Assembly (NCBI GenBank): GCA_029582165.1
Contig: CM055870.1
Span: 44,782,513 to 44,846,512 of the forward strand
Length of the DNA stretch: 64,000 nt
Source: Portulaca oleracea
Taxonomy: Eukaryota > Streptophyta > Magnoliopsida > Caryophyllales > Portulacaceae
Reading direction: 5' to 3'
Made by a program: the position numbers and the translations under genes. The notes under the pieces were generated by a model, which was not told where the DNA came from, did no database searches, and worked only from the letters and a program-made list of their open reading frames with translations. Positions 53,101 to 62,396 of this stretch are shown piece by piece; position 1 is the first letter of the stretch, and each line of letters begins with the position of its first letter.

Positions 53101-54377
53101 AACAGTACACGAGCCTTTTTTTCAACTTACAAACTTTAAAGTCCTTTTTTATTCAACCCATAAACTTTAAGGTCCCAAAAATAAACAATGAAAATCAAGG
53201 ATCTAGAAAATAAATATCTCTATATTTCTCGGTCCAAAATGCAAAAAACCCATAGTATAATGCTTGAACTTAATTTTTATGGATCACTAGTTTATGTGGG
53301 TATAGGTGCAAGGGCTCAAGAATTGCCCCTCTGAAAAGAATCAAAAGATGAAAGTTTTTTTCCCACCTAAAGAGACAAAGGATCGAGAGCGAGACAAAGG
53401 AAGCAAAATCTATGGATGCTAGTAGAGAGCTTCTTGTGAAGGAGATCGAATGTAAAATGATGAAATAAATTGAGGGAAAAATTTATCAAATTTTTTATTT
53501 TATATCATTATCACTTTATAATTTCAGTAATATATTAATATTAATTTTTTATATATAACTCATTGAATAAACATCAAAATTTAATTTTAATTAATTATAT
53601 TTAAATAATTTTTCCCAATAATTATTGACTACTCTATATATTTTTAAGATTTCCCCTAATCACCCAAAACTTCAATGAAAAAAATGAAGTAAAAGAAATA
53701 ACATTATGTTATTTAGGTTGGGTTCTTTTATATGTTACCATACCACACCAATTACAATTTACCACACTAACCCCAAATCATTATATATATTACCATACTA
53801 TACATTACCACAACTACCTTAAATTTTTCGTAACACTTTTCTTCTTACCTATCGCACCAATCTTTTTTACTACAACTTATCACATTGTATCATTATCATA
53901 TCTCACTATCCACAATTTTACGATGCCATATAATTATCACACTTTATCGACCGCGAAAAAGAATGTCTGGCAAATTTATGGATAAATCTAATTTATCAAA
54001 ATTTACCAGTTTTTACCTAAATTTGTCAAAATTTACCAAACTTACAAAAATTAAAAAAAATTTAATTTTGATTTATTGGCGTAAATTTGTTGAAAGTTAC
54101 CAAAATTTACCAAAAGTTACCAAAAATACGAAAAATTATCAAAATTTAACTTTTACCCAAATATTTTTTACCGATGAGTTTGACAATCCAATCATATGTA
54201 CCCGATTCTTACATACCCGCTAAAACAACGGAGGTAGAAGATAGAAAAACAAACCTGGTTTCCCATAGTGATTCGGACATAAGGATCGCTGCTAAAAGTG
54301 TCGCAAACGATGAGGTCGATGCCTCTCTTGACAGTTATCTTCAGAGCTCCCAATGGGTTCATCTTTATTTCATTCAA
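43837..54377 (-). CDS. C2-domain CAR-type protein, with two possible first exons
   Basis: This encodes a small single C2-domain protein of the plant CAR (C2-domain ABA-related) type. CAR proteins bind phospholipids with calcium and recruit ABA receptors to the plasma membrane. Shared exons are 44428-44333 and 44136-43837. A first exon at 54377-54255 gives 172 residues; one at 46656-46543 gives 169. All joins are in phase 0. C2 signatures are LKITVKRGI-L, SSDPYV, RVIKKNCNPEWND, LTLSVVDPNLPIKL and VFDKDTFTEDDRMGEA, with aspartates in the calcium-binding loops. The tail CLADESKVVWIGKGKMVQ and ILKLQKVERGKIQLQLEWLD match the CAR signature region. The distal first exon needs a 9.8 kb intron that contains an L1 LINE. 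Whether one gene uses two starts, or a truncated tandem duplicate is present, cannot be settled by eye. Confidence 0.75.
44333..44428 (-). CDS. C2-domain gene, middle exon
   Basis: A 96 bp exon (32 codons) encoding KLKTRVIKKNCNPEWNDVLT then LSVVDPNLPIKL. Acceptor TTTCTACAG, donor GTGAGT; the downstream intron is 196 bp. NPEWN is a hallmark of plant C2 domains. Confidence 0.92.
44429..46542. other. Intron between the C2 middle exon and proximal first exon
   Basis: Non-coding by eye. The frame at 45565-45780 has no recognisable motif. A short A/G-rich run lies at 46290-46320. Confidence 0.4.
46543..46656 (-). CDS. C2-domain gene, proximal first exon (GC donor)
   Basis: A 114 bp frame, MDHKLLGHLKITVKRGINLA then IRDTLSSDPYVVISMGCQ. 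It ends exactly where the family splices, but the next bases are GCCTGT instead of GT. If unspliced, the frame stops within a dozen codons. No TATA box was found upstream. It is either a GC-AG intron with a weak donor or a decaying duplicate of the distal first exon. Confidence 0.65.
46657..47599. other. Sequence upstream of the proximal C2 first exon
   Basis: No gene. If the proximal first exon is used, its promoter must lie here, but no TATA box stands out. Confidence 0.35.
47600..49655 (+). mobile_element. Degenerate L1-type LINE (reverse transcriptase, zinc-binding and RNase H regions)
   Basis: Read on the plus strand in shifting frames. HFLFAEDSIMFCDATIDHV (47622 on) is the decayed FADD active-site box of an L1 reverse transcriptase. 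LGLPIHISKLKKRAFLPIKD (about 47848), VSRAGKEVL and FWWGHGMDRR follow. A zf-RVT-like segment, WRFEDKKAFSMKSTYHLLST, lies at about 48620-48680. An RNase H-like segment, IHHVVIESDSL, lies near 49340. It ends in an A-rich tail (about 49638-49655). The endonuclease is missing and stops are many, so it is an old 5'-truncated copy. It lies antisense in the long C2-gene intron. Confidence 0.82.
49656..50849. other. AT-rich sequence in the long C2-gene intron
   Basis: No exon or intact element. Phrases such as ATATTATATTTTTTAG and TCATTATACAAATTAAGATA at about 50160-50250 may come from an old Stowaway MITE. Confidence 0.35.
50860..51419. mobile_element. Foldback MITE, family 3 copy A
   Basis: A 560 bp element. 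The left starts GGGTTTTTTGCTATTTGGAC; the right, reversed, starts GGGTTTTTTGCTTTTTGGAC. The arms of about 100 bp contain repeated TTTGGACCCT(A/G)-A-TTTG units. The flanking 10-mers TATAGTTGGA and TATATTTGGA differ at one base. Antisense frames of 70-131 codons here are the repeat translated. Confidence 0.8.
51605..51765. repeat. 28 bp tandem repeat
   Basis: AAATCTAATAGTAGTAATTT recurs at 51607, 51635, 51663 and 51691 (exact 28 bp spacing) and once more at 51737 after an interruption. Confidence 0.88.
52022..52580. mobile_element. Mutator-like foldback MITE, family 1 copy B
   Basis: A 559 bp element with arms starting GGGCTATTGGATGCTAATAT and (reversed) GGACTTTTGGACGTTAATAT. It is flanked by a perfect 9 bp duplication ATAAACTAA (52013-52021 and 52581-52589). 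The arms repeat ATTGTCCA-type units. An internal CCACGTAAGATCG phrase has counterparts in the other family members. Confidence 0.82.
52707..53251. mobile_element. Foldback MITE, family 3 copy B (almost entirely palindromic)
   Basis: A 545 bp element in which nearly the whole length is inverted repeat, with a short spacer around 52976-52992 (TTTAGGGCCTAATTAG). The ends GGGTTATTTGCATTTTGGA and (reversed) GGGTTTTTTGCATTTTGGAC link it to copy A at 50860. No clean target duplication was seen. Confidence 0.75.
53252..54254. other. AT-rich intron sequence near the distal C2 first exon
   Basis: The frame at 53885-54223 is low-complexity. Its GTTACCAAAA(G/T)TTACC repeats (54095-54125) also occur at 51140-51165 inside family 3 copy A, so it is a repeat remnant. 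Confidence 0.4.
54255..54377 (-). CDS. C2-domain gene, distal first exon
   Basis: A 123 bp exon, MNEIKMNPLGALKITVKRGI then DLIVCDTFSSDPYVRITMGNQ, ending at a good GTTTGT donor (54254-54249). MGNQ followed by the middle exon's KLKTRV gives the expected family sequence. No middle exon of its own was found between 46656 and 54254. A TATA box lies 78 bp upstream of the ATG. Met 6 is an alternative start. Confidence 0.75.
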
Positions 54378-54454
54378 GATTTGATAGATTGATGATTTCT
54401 GATTTCTGATTTCTGCCCCAACACCACCAATGTCTGTTTCTCCACTAGATGCCG

Positions 54455-54463
54455 CCTTATATA
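54455..54463 (-). promoter_or_regulatory. TATA box of the distal C2 first exon
   Basis: TATATAAGG on the minus strand, about 78 bp upstream of the ATG at 54377, a normal spacing for a plant core promoter with a short leader. Confidence 0.6.
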
Positions 54464-54635
54464 TCCTTCTTAGAAATGGTATTCGCCGTCTTTAATTATC
54501 AACTCTTTCTCACCTCAATTTTCTATGCCCGGCTCTATGTAAAATTATACCCAGAAAAAAATAATTAAAAAATTCTTATATTTTAATGTAATTATTTTAA
54601 GAGCTGTGTAAATCATTATGTGATAATATCATTTT

Positions 54636-54999
54636 GGGTTTTTGGCTCAAAATAATTCGAAGTCGGAGGTCATTGGCTGAAAATAATCTAAACTCACTTT
54701 TTGGCTGAAAATAATCCAAACTTTTAACCTATTTACTCGGAATAAACCGAAATCGATTTCCGGCGTCAGAATTTTGACTAGGTAGCCGGAGCATGTGTTT
54801 CTTTAATTGATTTTGGTTTTGAATTTATGTTGATTGAGATCTACATAAGCTGACTGACTAGTATTCTGACGTCAGAAATCGATTTCGGTTTAGTCCGAGT
54901 AAATATGTTAAAAGTTTGGATTATTTTCAGCCAAAAAGTGAGTTTGGATTATTTTCAGCCAATAACCTCCGACTTCGGATTATTTTGAGCCAAAAACCC
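54636..54999. mobile_element. Foldback MITE, family 2 copy B
   Basis: A 364 bp element flanked by a perfect 9 bp duplication TATCATTTT (54627-54635 and 55000-55008). The arms start GGGTTTTTGGCTCAAAATAA. The central spacer is in the opposite orientation to copy A at 26246, showing the two copies inserted in opposite directions. It lies just upstream of the distal C2 promoter. Confidence 0.87.
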
Positions 55000-55319
55000 T
55001 ATCATTTTTTGTAGAATTATTTATTGGAAGCATTTCAATCTATTTTTCAGTTTAAAAAGGCGGGAAGCAATGATTTTTTTTATTTAAAGTTATTTTAATT
55101 TAAGCCAAAGATTATTTCAAACCTCAATATTTAGGGTAGATCAAAGTTACGTAACCATAATCAATAATAAATTCAATAATTAATAATTTATGCCTTGAAA
55201 AATAGATCGAAGCATTCCTTATAAATAATTAGATCAAAAAATAATGTCACTCTATAATTAGTTATCAAAATATAAATTTTTTAAAATAATCGCATCATAA
55301 TATAAGTACCTTTTGATTA

Positions 55320-56273
55320 CAATAAATTACTAAAAGGCACCCTATGTTTTGCAGTATCTATTTTTAGGGGACCATATTATTGAAAATAATTTCTGCACTG
55401 TGTTTTAGAAGACCTATTTTCTAGTGACAAATTATCTTTTAAATTTATTACAAGATCCCCAAGACTATGTAAAATTGCAAAAAATATCCCTATCTTCATA
55501 AAAACTTATCAATTTATATTTCCACATGCATTACTATTTGTTTTAAAGAATTAGCATCTCCATATTTTTCATTTGGTATCAAAGCAAATAGTAATGCAGA
55601 ACATATAGTAATTCTTTAAAACAAATTATTAGAGCTTGTCAATGAAAAATATGGAGATGCTAATTCTTTAAAGGGAAATTGGATTTAAATAATCCGAACT
55701 TTAGGCCATAGTAGACTAAATAATTTGAACTTTAAATTTGATTCTAAATAATTTGAATTTTGATTCTTGGAAGACACCACCGAGCGAGTTAAGTTGAATT
55801 TAACTCGCGGATGACAACAATGATGGTGACATGGCACAACTAAAAAGCCTAGACACGTGCCTCCGTCGCCACGTCATCCCGCCACCGAACTTAACTCGGT
55901 GGCGTGCTACTAGAATCCAAGGAGATCAAAGTTCAAATTATTTAGAACTAAATCTAAAGTTCAGATTATTAATCTACTATGGCCCAAAGTTCAGATTATT
56001 TAAATCCAATTTTCCTTCTTTAAAGCAAATAGTAATGCAGGTTTCAAAAAAAATAGTAATGCAGGTGGAAATATAAATTGACAAGCTTTTATCAAGGTAG
56101 AGATATTTTTGCAATTTTACATAATTTTGGGGATCTTATAATAAAACTAAAAGATAATTTATCCCCAGAAAATAGGTACTACAAAATACAGAGTATCGAG
56201 AAATTATTTTTAATAATATGGTTCCTTAAAAATAGATTCCGCAAAACATAGGGTACCTTTTAATAATTTATTG
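55320..56273. mobile_element. Foldback MITE interrupted by a second one
   Basis: The ends CAATAAATTACTAAAAGG and (reversed) CAATAAATTATTAAAAGG are flanked by a perfect 9 bp duplication TTTTGATTA (55311-55319 and 56274-56282). Total 954 bp, of which 342 plus a 10 bp duplication belong to a nested element, leaving about 602 bp. Confidence 0.87.
55674..56015. mobile_element. Nested foldback MITE
   Basis: The ends GGAAATTGGATTTAAATAAT and (reversed) GGAAAATTGGATTTAAATAA are flanked by a perfect 10 bp duplication TTCTTTAAAG (55664-55673 and 56016-56025). The centre is GC-richer, with an inverted repeat CCACCGAGCGAGTTAAGTT with AACTTAACTCGGTGG. It lies wholly inside the element at 55320. Confidence 0.87.
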
Positions 56274-56282
56274 TTTTGATTA

Positions 56283-57892
56283 TGTGAAGTTTTAATCTCC
56301 CTCGTGGACCGTGGTAGTAAAGAAATAATATTTCAGTATTTCACTATCTACGCTACCAAAAACAAAAAGAAAGAATATTTCTACTTTGACTTTTCTTTTC
56401 CTTTTTTTTTTCCACTTGACTTTGATTGATTATTCCTGGGGCCACGACATGGGACAGTACAAGCTACCATTTATTTTTTTCATTTATTCTCTCCTTTTCT
56501 CCCATTATGATTTATGCGTGGGGTTTGGTGGTGGTTTTCTTTGCTTTTTTGTTTCTTTTCATGATAAAATTAAATATAGTATTATTTGTGTATTTGATTG
56601 ATAGACAAAAAGTTTGGAACATGGCCAGCACATTTCAACACGCTCACCGTCTCGCCCAGAATGACGTTACATTAAGCCTTAGGGCAAACCCGGGTTGTCT
56701 GGTTGACTTGTATGAATCTTAAAATTTGGATCCTACCCTTATATCATGTTGGTAAAAATAAATAATAACGTGCGTGATGGTAAAATAGGTAAATTTTTCA
56801 TGTGACAAATTCGTATAAAAGATTAGTAAATTTTAAAAAATATTGATAAATTTAATAATAATGTGAATAAATTTATGATTAATTTTATAATAAATATTAA
56901 CAAATTATTTTTGTGATTTGATATCTTGTAAACCCACGCAAGTACTCCAATATGTATTATATTAACAATAGGTTTGTTAACTAGCTTTTTGAGCTCAAAA
57001 TAATTTTTAGAGTTCTATTATTATTTTGACCAAAGTACAAAAGTTCCTTGAGGTATCAGCAGACAAATTTTCATAATAACTTTCTAAACTCAAAAAATTA
57101 CTTTTCAAAAAGTTACTTGAAAAAATTGTTTGTAGGAATTGTTAGCTTTTTGATATAATAATTATTTTAATATCCTTATACTTTTAACAAAACTATATAT
57201 ATTAAAGAAGTGGTAGTCAAGTGACAACCAACCCCATCATACAACCTTCCGACCAAGCTTCAAGCATTGGTGGAAACAAAAATTTCCCATCAGTGGGGAT
57301 CGTGGGGTTGATGGGTCATTCTTGTCACAAACAGTTTAATACCGCCTCTTCCGGACTTGTAAAGCAGATAACAGCTCGGTGAGCAAGCCAAATTCACCAG
57401 GAGCAAAGAAATAAGTAAAGAGGAATTGTTATGTTTAATTAAATACTTATAATTTAAAATTTGCACGAGCTAAGAAATTATTGATTTTATTAACTGTAGT
57501 CATATAATAGAATTTTTATATAAAAAATTCAAATAATTATTAAAAGGAATTAGAGTTGACGTTGAATATTAATAGCACAAATATGTATTAGCAAAAATAT
57601 TATTGCATAATTATAAATGTACAATTTGTTTCTATTAAAAAATATTTGCATTGCTATGGAGTACACATATGAAATTTCATCTACTTACTACCTCCGTCTC
57701 AGATTATTTGTCATTTTCCTAACTTCTTTGTCTCAAAATATTTGTCCTATTTACAATTTTAACAACTGTAATTCCTTTTCTACCCCAAATTAATAAATTC
57801 ATTTATCACTTTTTACAATTCCAACAACTACTATCTTCAATTAAAGTAGGGGTAATTTAGGTAAATTACAAACATTTTACCTCAATTCTCAA
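56283..57892. other. AT-rich intergenic sequence
   Basis: No gene. The frames at 56386-56601 and 56426-56722 have no recognisable motif. A single Stowaway-like end (TACCTCCGTCTCAGATTATT) at 57690 lacks its partner. Confidence 0.4.
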
Positions 57893-58893
57893 TGTTGGGT
57901 CAAGGTGCTTTACATGAGTAACTGCACGAAGGACCTTATACGGAGTTTTAATGAAAGACAAAACAAGCCGTCAAAAAGGGAAGTTATTTTGTTTAGCAAA
58001 ATCAGTGATAATTATCTTCAAATCTCTTTATAAATAAACTGATATTATTGATATATCTTGCAAGATCAATATCTTCAATGGAAGGCAAGTCTAAGGAAGG
58101 AAAAGATTGCAAGATCAAGAAAAATGATATTTCCTTATATTATATATTCTAATTATCTATTCTGATTAGGTGTATATAATATATATTCTGATTATATATT
58201 ATATATGGGCATGATTCTTGTAGATACAAAAGGAAAGCAAGATTGCAAAAGATATCTCAGAAGATGGAAAGCAAATACGAAGATAAAAGAAGGAAAGAAG
58301 AATCAAAGATGAAAGAAAAGGAAAATCTTCATCTCCAACGGTCCTACCAAGCTACCATTATAAATATGCATTCACAAGATGAAGACAAATAGGCGATTCC
58401 ACGGAAGTAATAGCGGAGTAAGAAATCCGGTGGGATTTCTGAGTGTGTAACCAATGGTTCAGTGGTGAAGGTAGCTAGTAAAGGACCTCTGGTGAAGGGA
58501 TTGCCAAGGACCTTGGTGAGCATTCGTTGTGTCCACATGTGGTGGTGAGATGATGTGTAGCAGAGCCTTGACGGACTAAGACCGTGTGAGTTTGTGCTTC
58601 AATGTAATCCATCATGTTCCAAATCGCCGCTAGGGTTTTTCCTACAACGATCCTTATTTGTAGCTGTCTCAAAGACCTTCGGGTCAGTGAATCTATCAGT
58701 AACTGCCTTCAGGCTGTTACTTCTTATTTTGTTTAGTAAGTGTAACTTGTTCTTTGATTGATATAAATATAATGAGGTATTTTAGCTACACTGTGTTTTT
58801 ATCCTTGATTTGAAACCAAGGAAGTTTGCTTGGGAAATTTACCTAGTGTGTAGATCTTAATCGTGAAATTTACCCCCCTCAAGGGCCTCAACA
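57893..58893 (+). mobile_element. Candidate solo LTR
   Basis: A 1001 bp unit with TGTTG...CAACA ends and a TATA box (TATAAATA, 58359-58366) in the middle, followed by transcribed-leader-like sequence. The flanking 5-mers CTCAA and TCCAA agree at only three positions. The ends are thus tentative. Confidence 0.4.
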
Positions 58894-59638
58894 TCCAATA
58901 TGCATTGGTCTTCCCAAATTAGGTAAATGGACAAATATAATGAGACGGTGGTAATACTTTTTAAGAAATAATTAGTGTTACCAAATGATTTTCTTGGGAG
59001 CAGTTAACCCAAACTGCTAAGTCAAATAATTAATCCAAACACAAATCGGTAATAACTAACAACTACTTCGTCCATTTTTTTTAATTGACAATTAGAGGGT
59101 TTTGCTAAAATCAAGACTGTGGAGATACATGTGATAGTTGTTGGAATTTTTTTTAAATATATTCAAATTGAAATTATTTTTAGTATTTTATTCTATGAGT
59201 GTTATAGATAAAAAGAAGACAACAATAGTTATGGAGTAATATGTTATTGGAATTGTGAAGTAACAAATAATATGAAATGAGAGAAGTTAGTTAAAAAATC
59301 ATTAAAAAAACGGACAGATTATTCTCAATAATTCACAACTAACAACTACTCCAAACAATTAATAGCTAACAGGTATTCTGAACAACTAACAACTTGTAAT
59401 TGGCTGCTAATGGCCTTAATCAATAATCAGGCATCAAGCCACTGCAAGGGCAAAAGGTAATAATCTATAAATATATTAAAGTTTAAATGATACAACATGT
59501 TCAATGTATGAATGTCATGTATTATGTCTAAGTAAAAATTATGTTGCAAGTCTGGAACCTTGTGTTATGCTCTCATCTTATACAATTTTTAGTTGCATAG
59601 TCTTAGTTTATTTCTTGAACATCATTTTTTATTTATAT
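58894..59638. other. Intergenic sequence with an old Stowaway-like MITE
   Basis: Between about 59065 and 59317, CTTCGTCCATTTTTTTTAAT faces (reversed) CTGTCCGTTTTTTTAATGAT, which looks like a decayed Stowaway MITE. Nothing else was recognised. Confidence 0.4.
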
Positions 59639-59639
59639 T

Positions 59640-60051
59640 GGATTATTGGACGATAATACATTATATTGAAGATTAGTGGTATTGGACAATAATGCATTGA
59701 AAATTTTTTTTGAACTCTAATACACTAATCTTTGAGGATATTGGACAATAATACATCCGAAATGTATCCGTTGGTGGTTGACATGGTGGCGGTCCTACTT
59801 TTAGGTGTAGATTTTCCTTTTATGGAGAAAAAAATATATTAGTCATTCTGCTTATGTGTACTTTCTTACGGGACAAAAATTTTAATTTTTTTGCACGTTA
59901 TTTTCTAAGCCGGCCACGAGGACCGTCACTGGAATCGTTATGAGTGCATTATTATCCAATACCATCAAAATTTAGTGTATTAGTGTCCCAAAAAAATGTT
60001 CAGTTCATTATTGTCCAATACCCTTAAAGTTTAGTGTATTATTGTTCAAAA
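59640..60051. mobile_element. Mutator-like foldback MITE, family 1 copy C
   Basis: The arms repeat ATTGGACAATAATACA-type units, with GGATTATTGGACGATAATAC on the left and the complement of TTATTGTCCAATACC on the right. It is shorter than its relatives, and the flanking 9-mers (ATTTATATT, TTTTATGTT) match imperfectly. Confidence 0.65.
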
Positions 60052-60665
60052 AACCTTTTATGTTTAATTATTTGTGTTTGTGAATTTTGAAAAGGATAGG
60101 ATTAATTTTTTTTGAACATATATGTAATGTTTAATTTATTACATGTTCACTCATATTTTGGAAATGATCTATAATTTTTTTTCTAAAAAAATATATATAT
60201 ATATACATAAGTTTTTGAACATGGTATATATAAATTTTTGAATATATATACAATAATATTTTGAATATATTATATATAATAAAAGAACCCTATAAGACGT
60301 GAATAGGGTTAATAAAATTTTCTGCATTTAACACACCATACCAGAATGAATAACTAATACTTCTTTATTGAATTGAAAACTTGGGTACACAACAGGATAG
60401 AGGAGATCAGAATACAAAACATATGATTGATACATAGCCACATAGGATGCCTCCACCACATTTTGAGTGGTTATTTTTCAATTAAGTGAAACTGACACTT
60501 AACCAAGAATCCAAATTATAATAAATAAATAAATAAATATTAACATATTAGAAAGACTGTTTATTTTTCATAACCTATGAATAATCCAAATTCTATTTTT
60601 GATAAAATGCCTAATTTAATTTTCTAGATAAAATCAACTCAAGATTTTTTAATAGAAACATTGTA
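60052..60665. other. AT-rich intergenic sequence
   Basis: Only TA- and AT-rich runs (about 60186-60290) and a short (AAAT)n near 60525. Confidence 0.4.
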
Positions 60666-60673
60666 ATTTAAAT

Positions 60674-60905
60674 TCAGTGACGGATCTAGACTATGAAATT
60701 AGCGGTGTCCACTTAATAATATTTTGGATCGTTGGACTGTTGTGTTGAATTGGACACCCTTATTAATATTTTTTCAGTTTTCTCTAAGGTGCCCACTTAA
60801 CATAAATATATAATAACCTCCTAAAATATAATAGGTTTCTTAAATTTTTTTCGAAGTTTGGGGTGTCCGCGAACACCCTTAACGTCAATGGGGATCCGGC
60901 CCTGA
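60674..60905. mobile_element. hAT-like MITE
   Basis: The ends TCAGTGACGGATC and (reversed) TCAGGGCCGGATC are flanked by ATTTAAAT (60666-60673 and 60906-60913). It shares the GGTGTCC-N-CACCC interior with the 715 bp hAT-like element at 12841. The palindromic flank leaves one base of ambiguity at the ends. Confidence 0.7.
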
Positions 60906-61100
60906 ATTTAAATATTATCATCCCTCCAAACAACCAAAAGATATTCTTAATAGATTGTCTAACTCAACTGATACTTCTTGCTAAAATCAATCTAACATTT
61001 GTTTTTTTATTGAACTCGCTGTAATTTAAATATTATAAAATCAATTTCATGTTACTATGCATTTTTTCACATTAATAAAATTAATTATACATATAACAAA

Positions 61101-61667
61101 GGATTTCTGGATGATAATATACTGATATTTGGGGTTATTACATTGTAATATACCGACCTTTACTATTGGCCGGCCAACAATATCTCTGACCTTTATACCT
61201 AGATGACCTTACAATTATACCAAGAGTAACTAAAGGGGTGGTGAACCGCTTTCCATGCTGACGTGGCTAGCATGGGGAAAACGTGTCTTAACCCAATAAC
61301 CCTGTTAAACCACTTCGTTTTTCTCAATAACAACCCACATTACAAGAAATTGGTTGGTTGTGTGCCACATCAGTACGGACACCCTGACCTCTTAGTCACT
61401 GTGTTAGACGGATCTTTTTTAACATGGGTTAGTGAGATAAACGAAGGGGTCAATGGGGCTACTAGGCAAGGGCCGGTTATTTTCCCTCTGTCTGCCACGT
61501 CACCATAGAGAGCAATTCACCAGTCACCACCCCTTAGTCATTGTTGATATAATAATCTTACCTGAGTATAAAGATTAGGGATATTGCTGTCCAATAGTAA
61601 ATGTTGGTATATTACACCCCAATACCACCAAAGATCGATATATTGTCATACAATATCCCTATAAGGC
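61101..61667. mobile_element. Mutator-like foldback MITE, family 1 copy D
   Basis: A 567 bp element starting GGATTTCTGGATGATAATAT, closely matching copy A. It is flanked by TATAACAAA on both sides (61092-61100 and 61668-61676). The internal GCTGACGTGGC and GCCACGTCACC phrases face each other. The frame at 61263-61508 is not a gene; it mirrors one at 4522-4710 in copy A. Confidence 0.78.
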
Positions 61668-61676
61668 TATAACAAA

Positions 61677-62396
61677 TAGAGGGGTTACCAACATATATAT
61701 CGATATATATAAGGTTGATAACTTTATATTGATTTGCTTATGTGCTATTTCAGTTTTTCAATATTTGATGTTTTTATTCTATGTAAATGGTGGGGCAAAC
61801 CCTTATTATTTAAAACAAAATCCAGGCATTACATAATGAAAAAACCCACGAGATTTCACGCAATCAATATGAAGCAAGTGTTGGACCTCTTTAGAGAGCT
61901 CATCAAGGAACTTTACATCATCTAGTCCTCAAACTAGCTTGGCAAGTTTACCAGCCGCTTGCATTATAATAGCTTCAAGCTACGCCATTATTGAAGAAAG
62001 ACTGTCTAAGCCCCTCATGAAATCTGTTATCCAATCACTCTCATGACCTCAGATGATCCCATCACCAACACTTCTCTATGAGTCCAACATTATTGCACCA
62101 TAGGTGCACAATTGGAACCAACCCAACAAAAGCCCTACCCAATGAAAAGTATGTTCACTCGGTTCGACCCTAGATGCATTCCTTTTTTCCTCAGCAAGAA
62201 ACCCTTTAAAAACATTAGCAACATCTTGGAGCAACTTTCCCTAATTTAATGGAACAACAACTTCTCGGTTGAACACTCGATAATTTCGCCGTATCCACAA
62301 GTACCAAATAACCACCGCAAAGTATGAGACCTTGGTCCTCCATATGTTCCTCTTCCATATCCTCAAGGACATTAAATGGAGACCATAGTCAATTGG
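61677..62396 (-). repeat. LINE-like coding remnant cut off by an LTR
   Basis: On the minus strand from about 62340 to 62170, broken frames read KVSYFAVVIWYLWIRRNYRV then FNREVVVPLN, like the C-terminal region of plant L1 elements (W-x-W-x-RN-x3-FN). No other domain is visible. The sequence stops abruptly at the LTR start at 62397. Confidence 0.4.

Noticed and set aside
56386..56722. Two overlapping hydrophobic frames
   Set aside because: T-rich low-complexity sequence with no family motif, no supporting splice structure and no conserved context.
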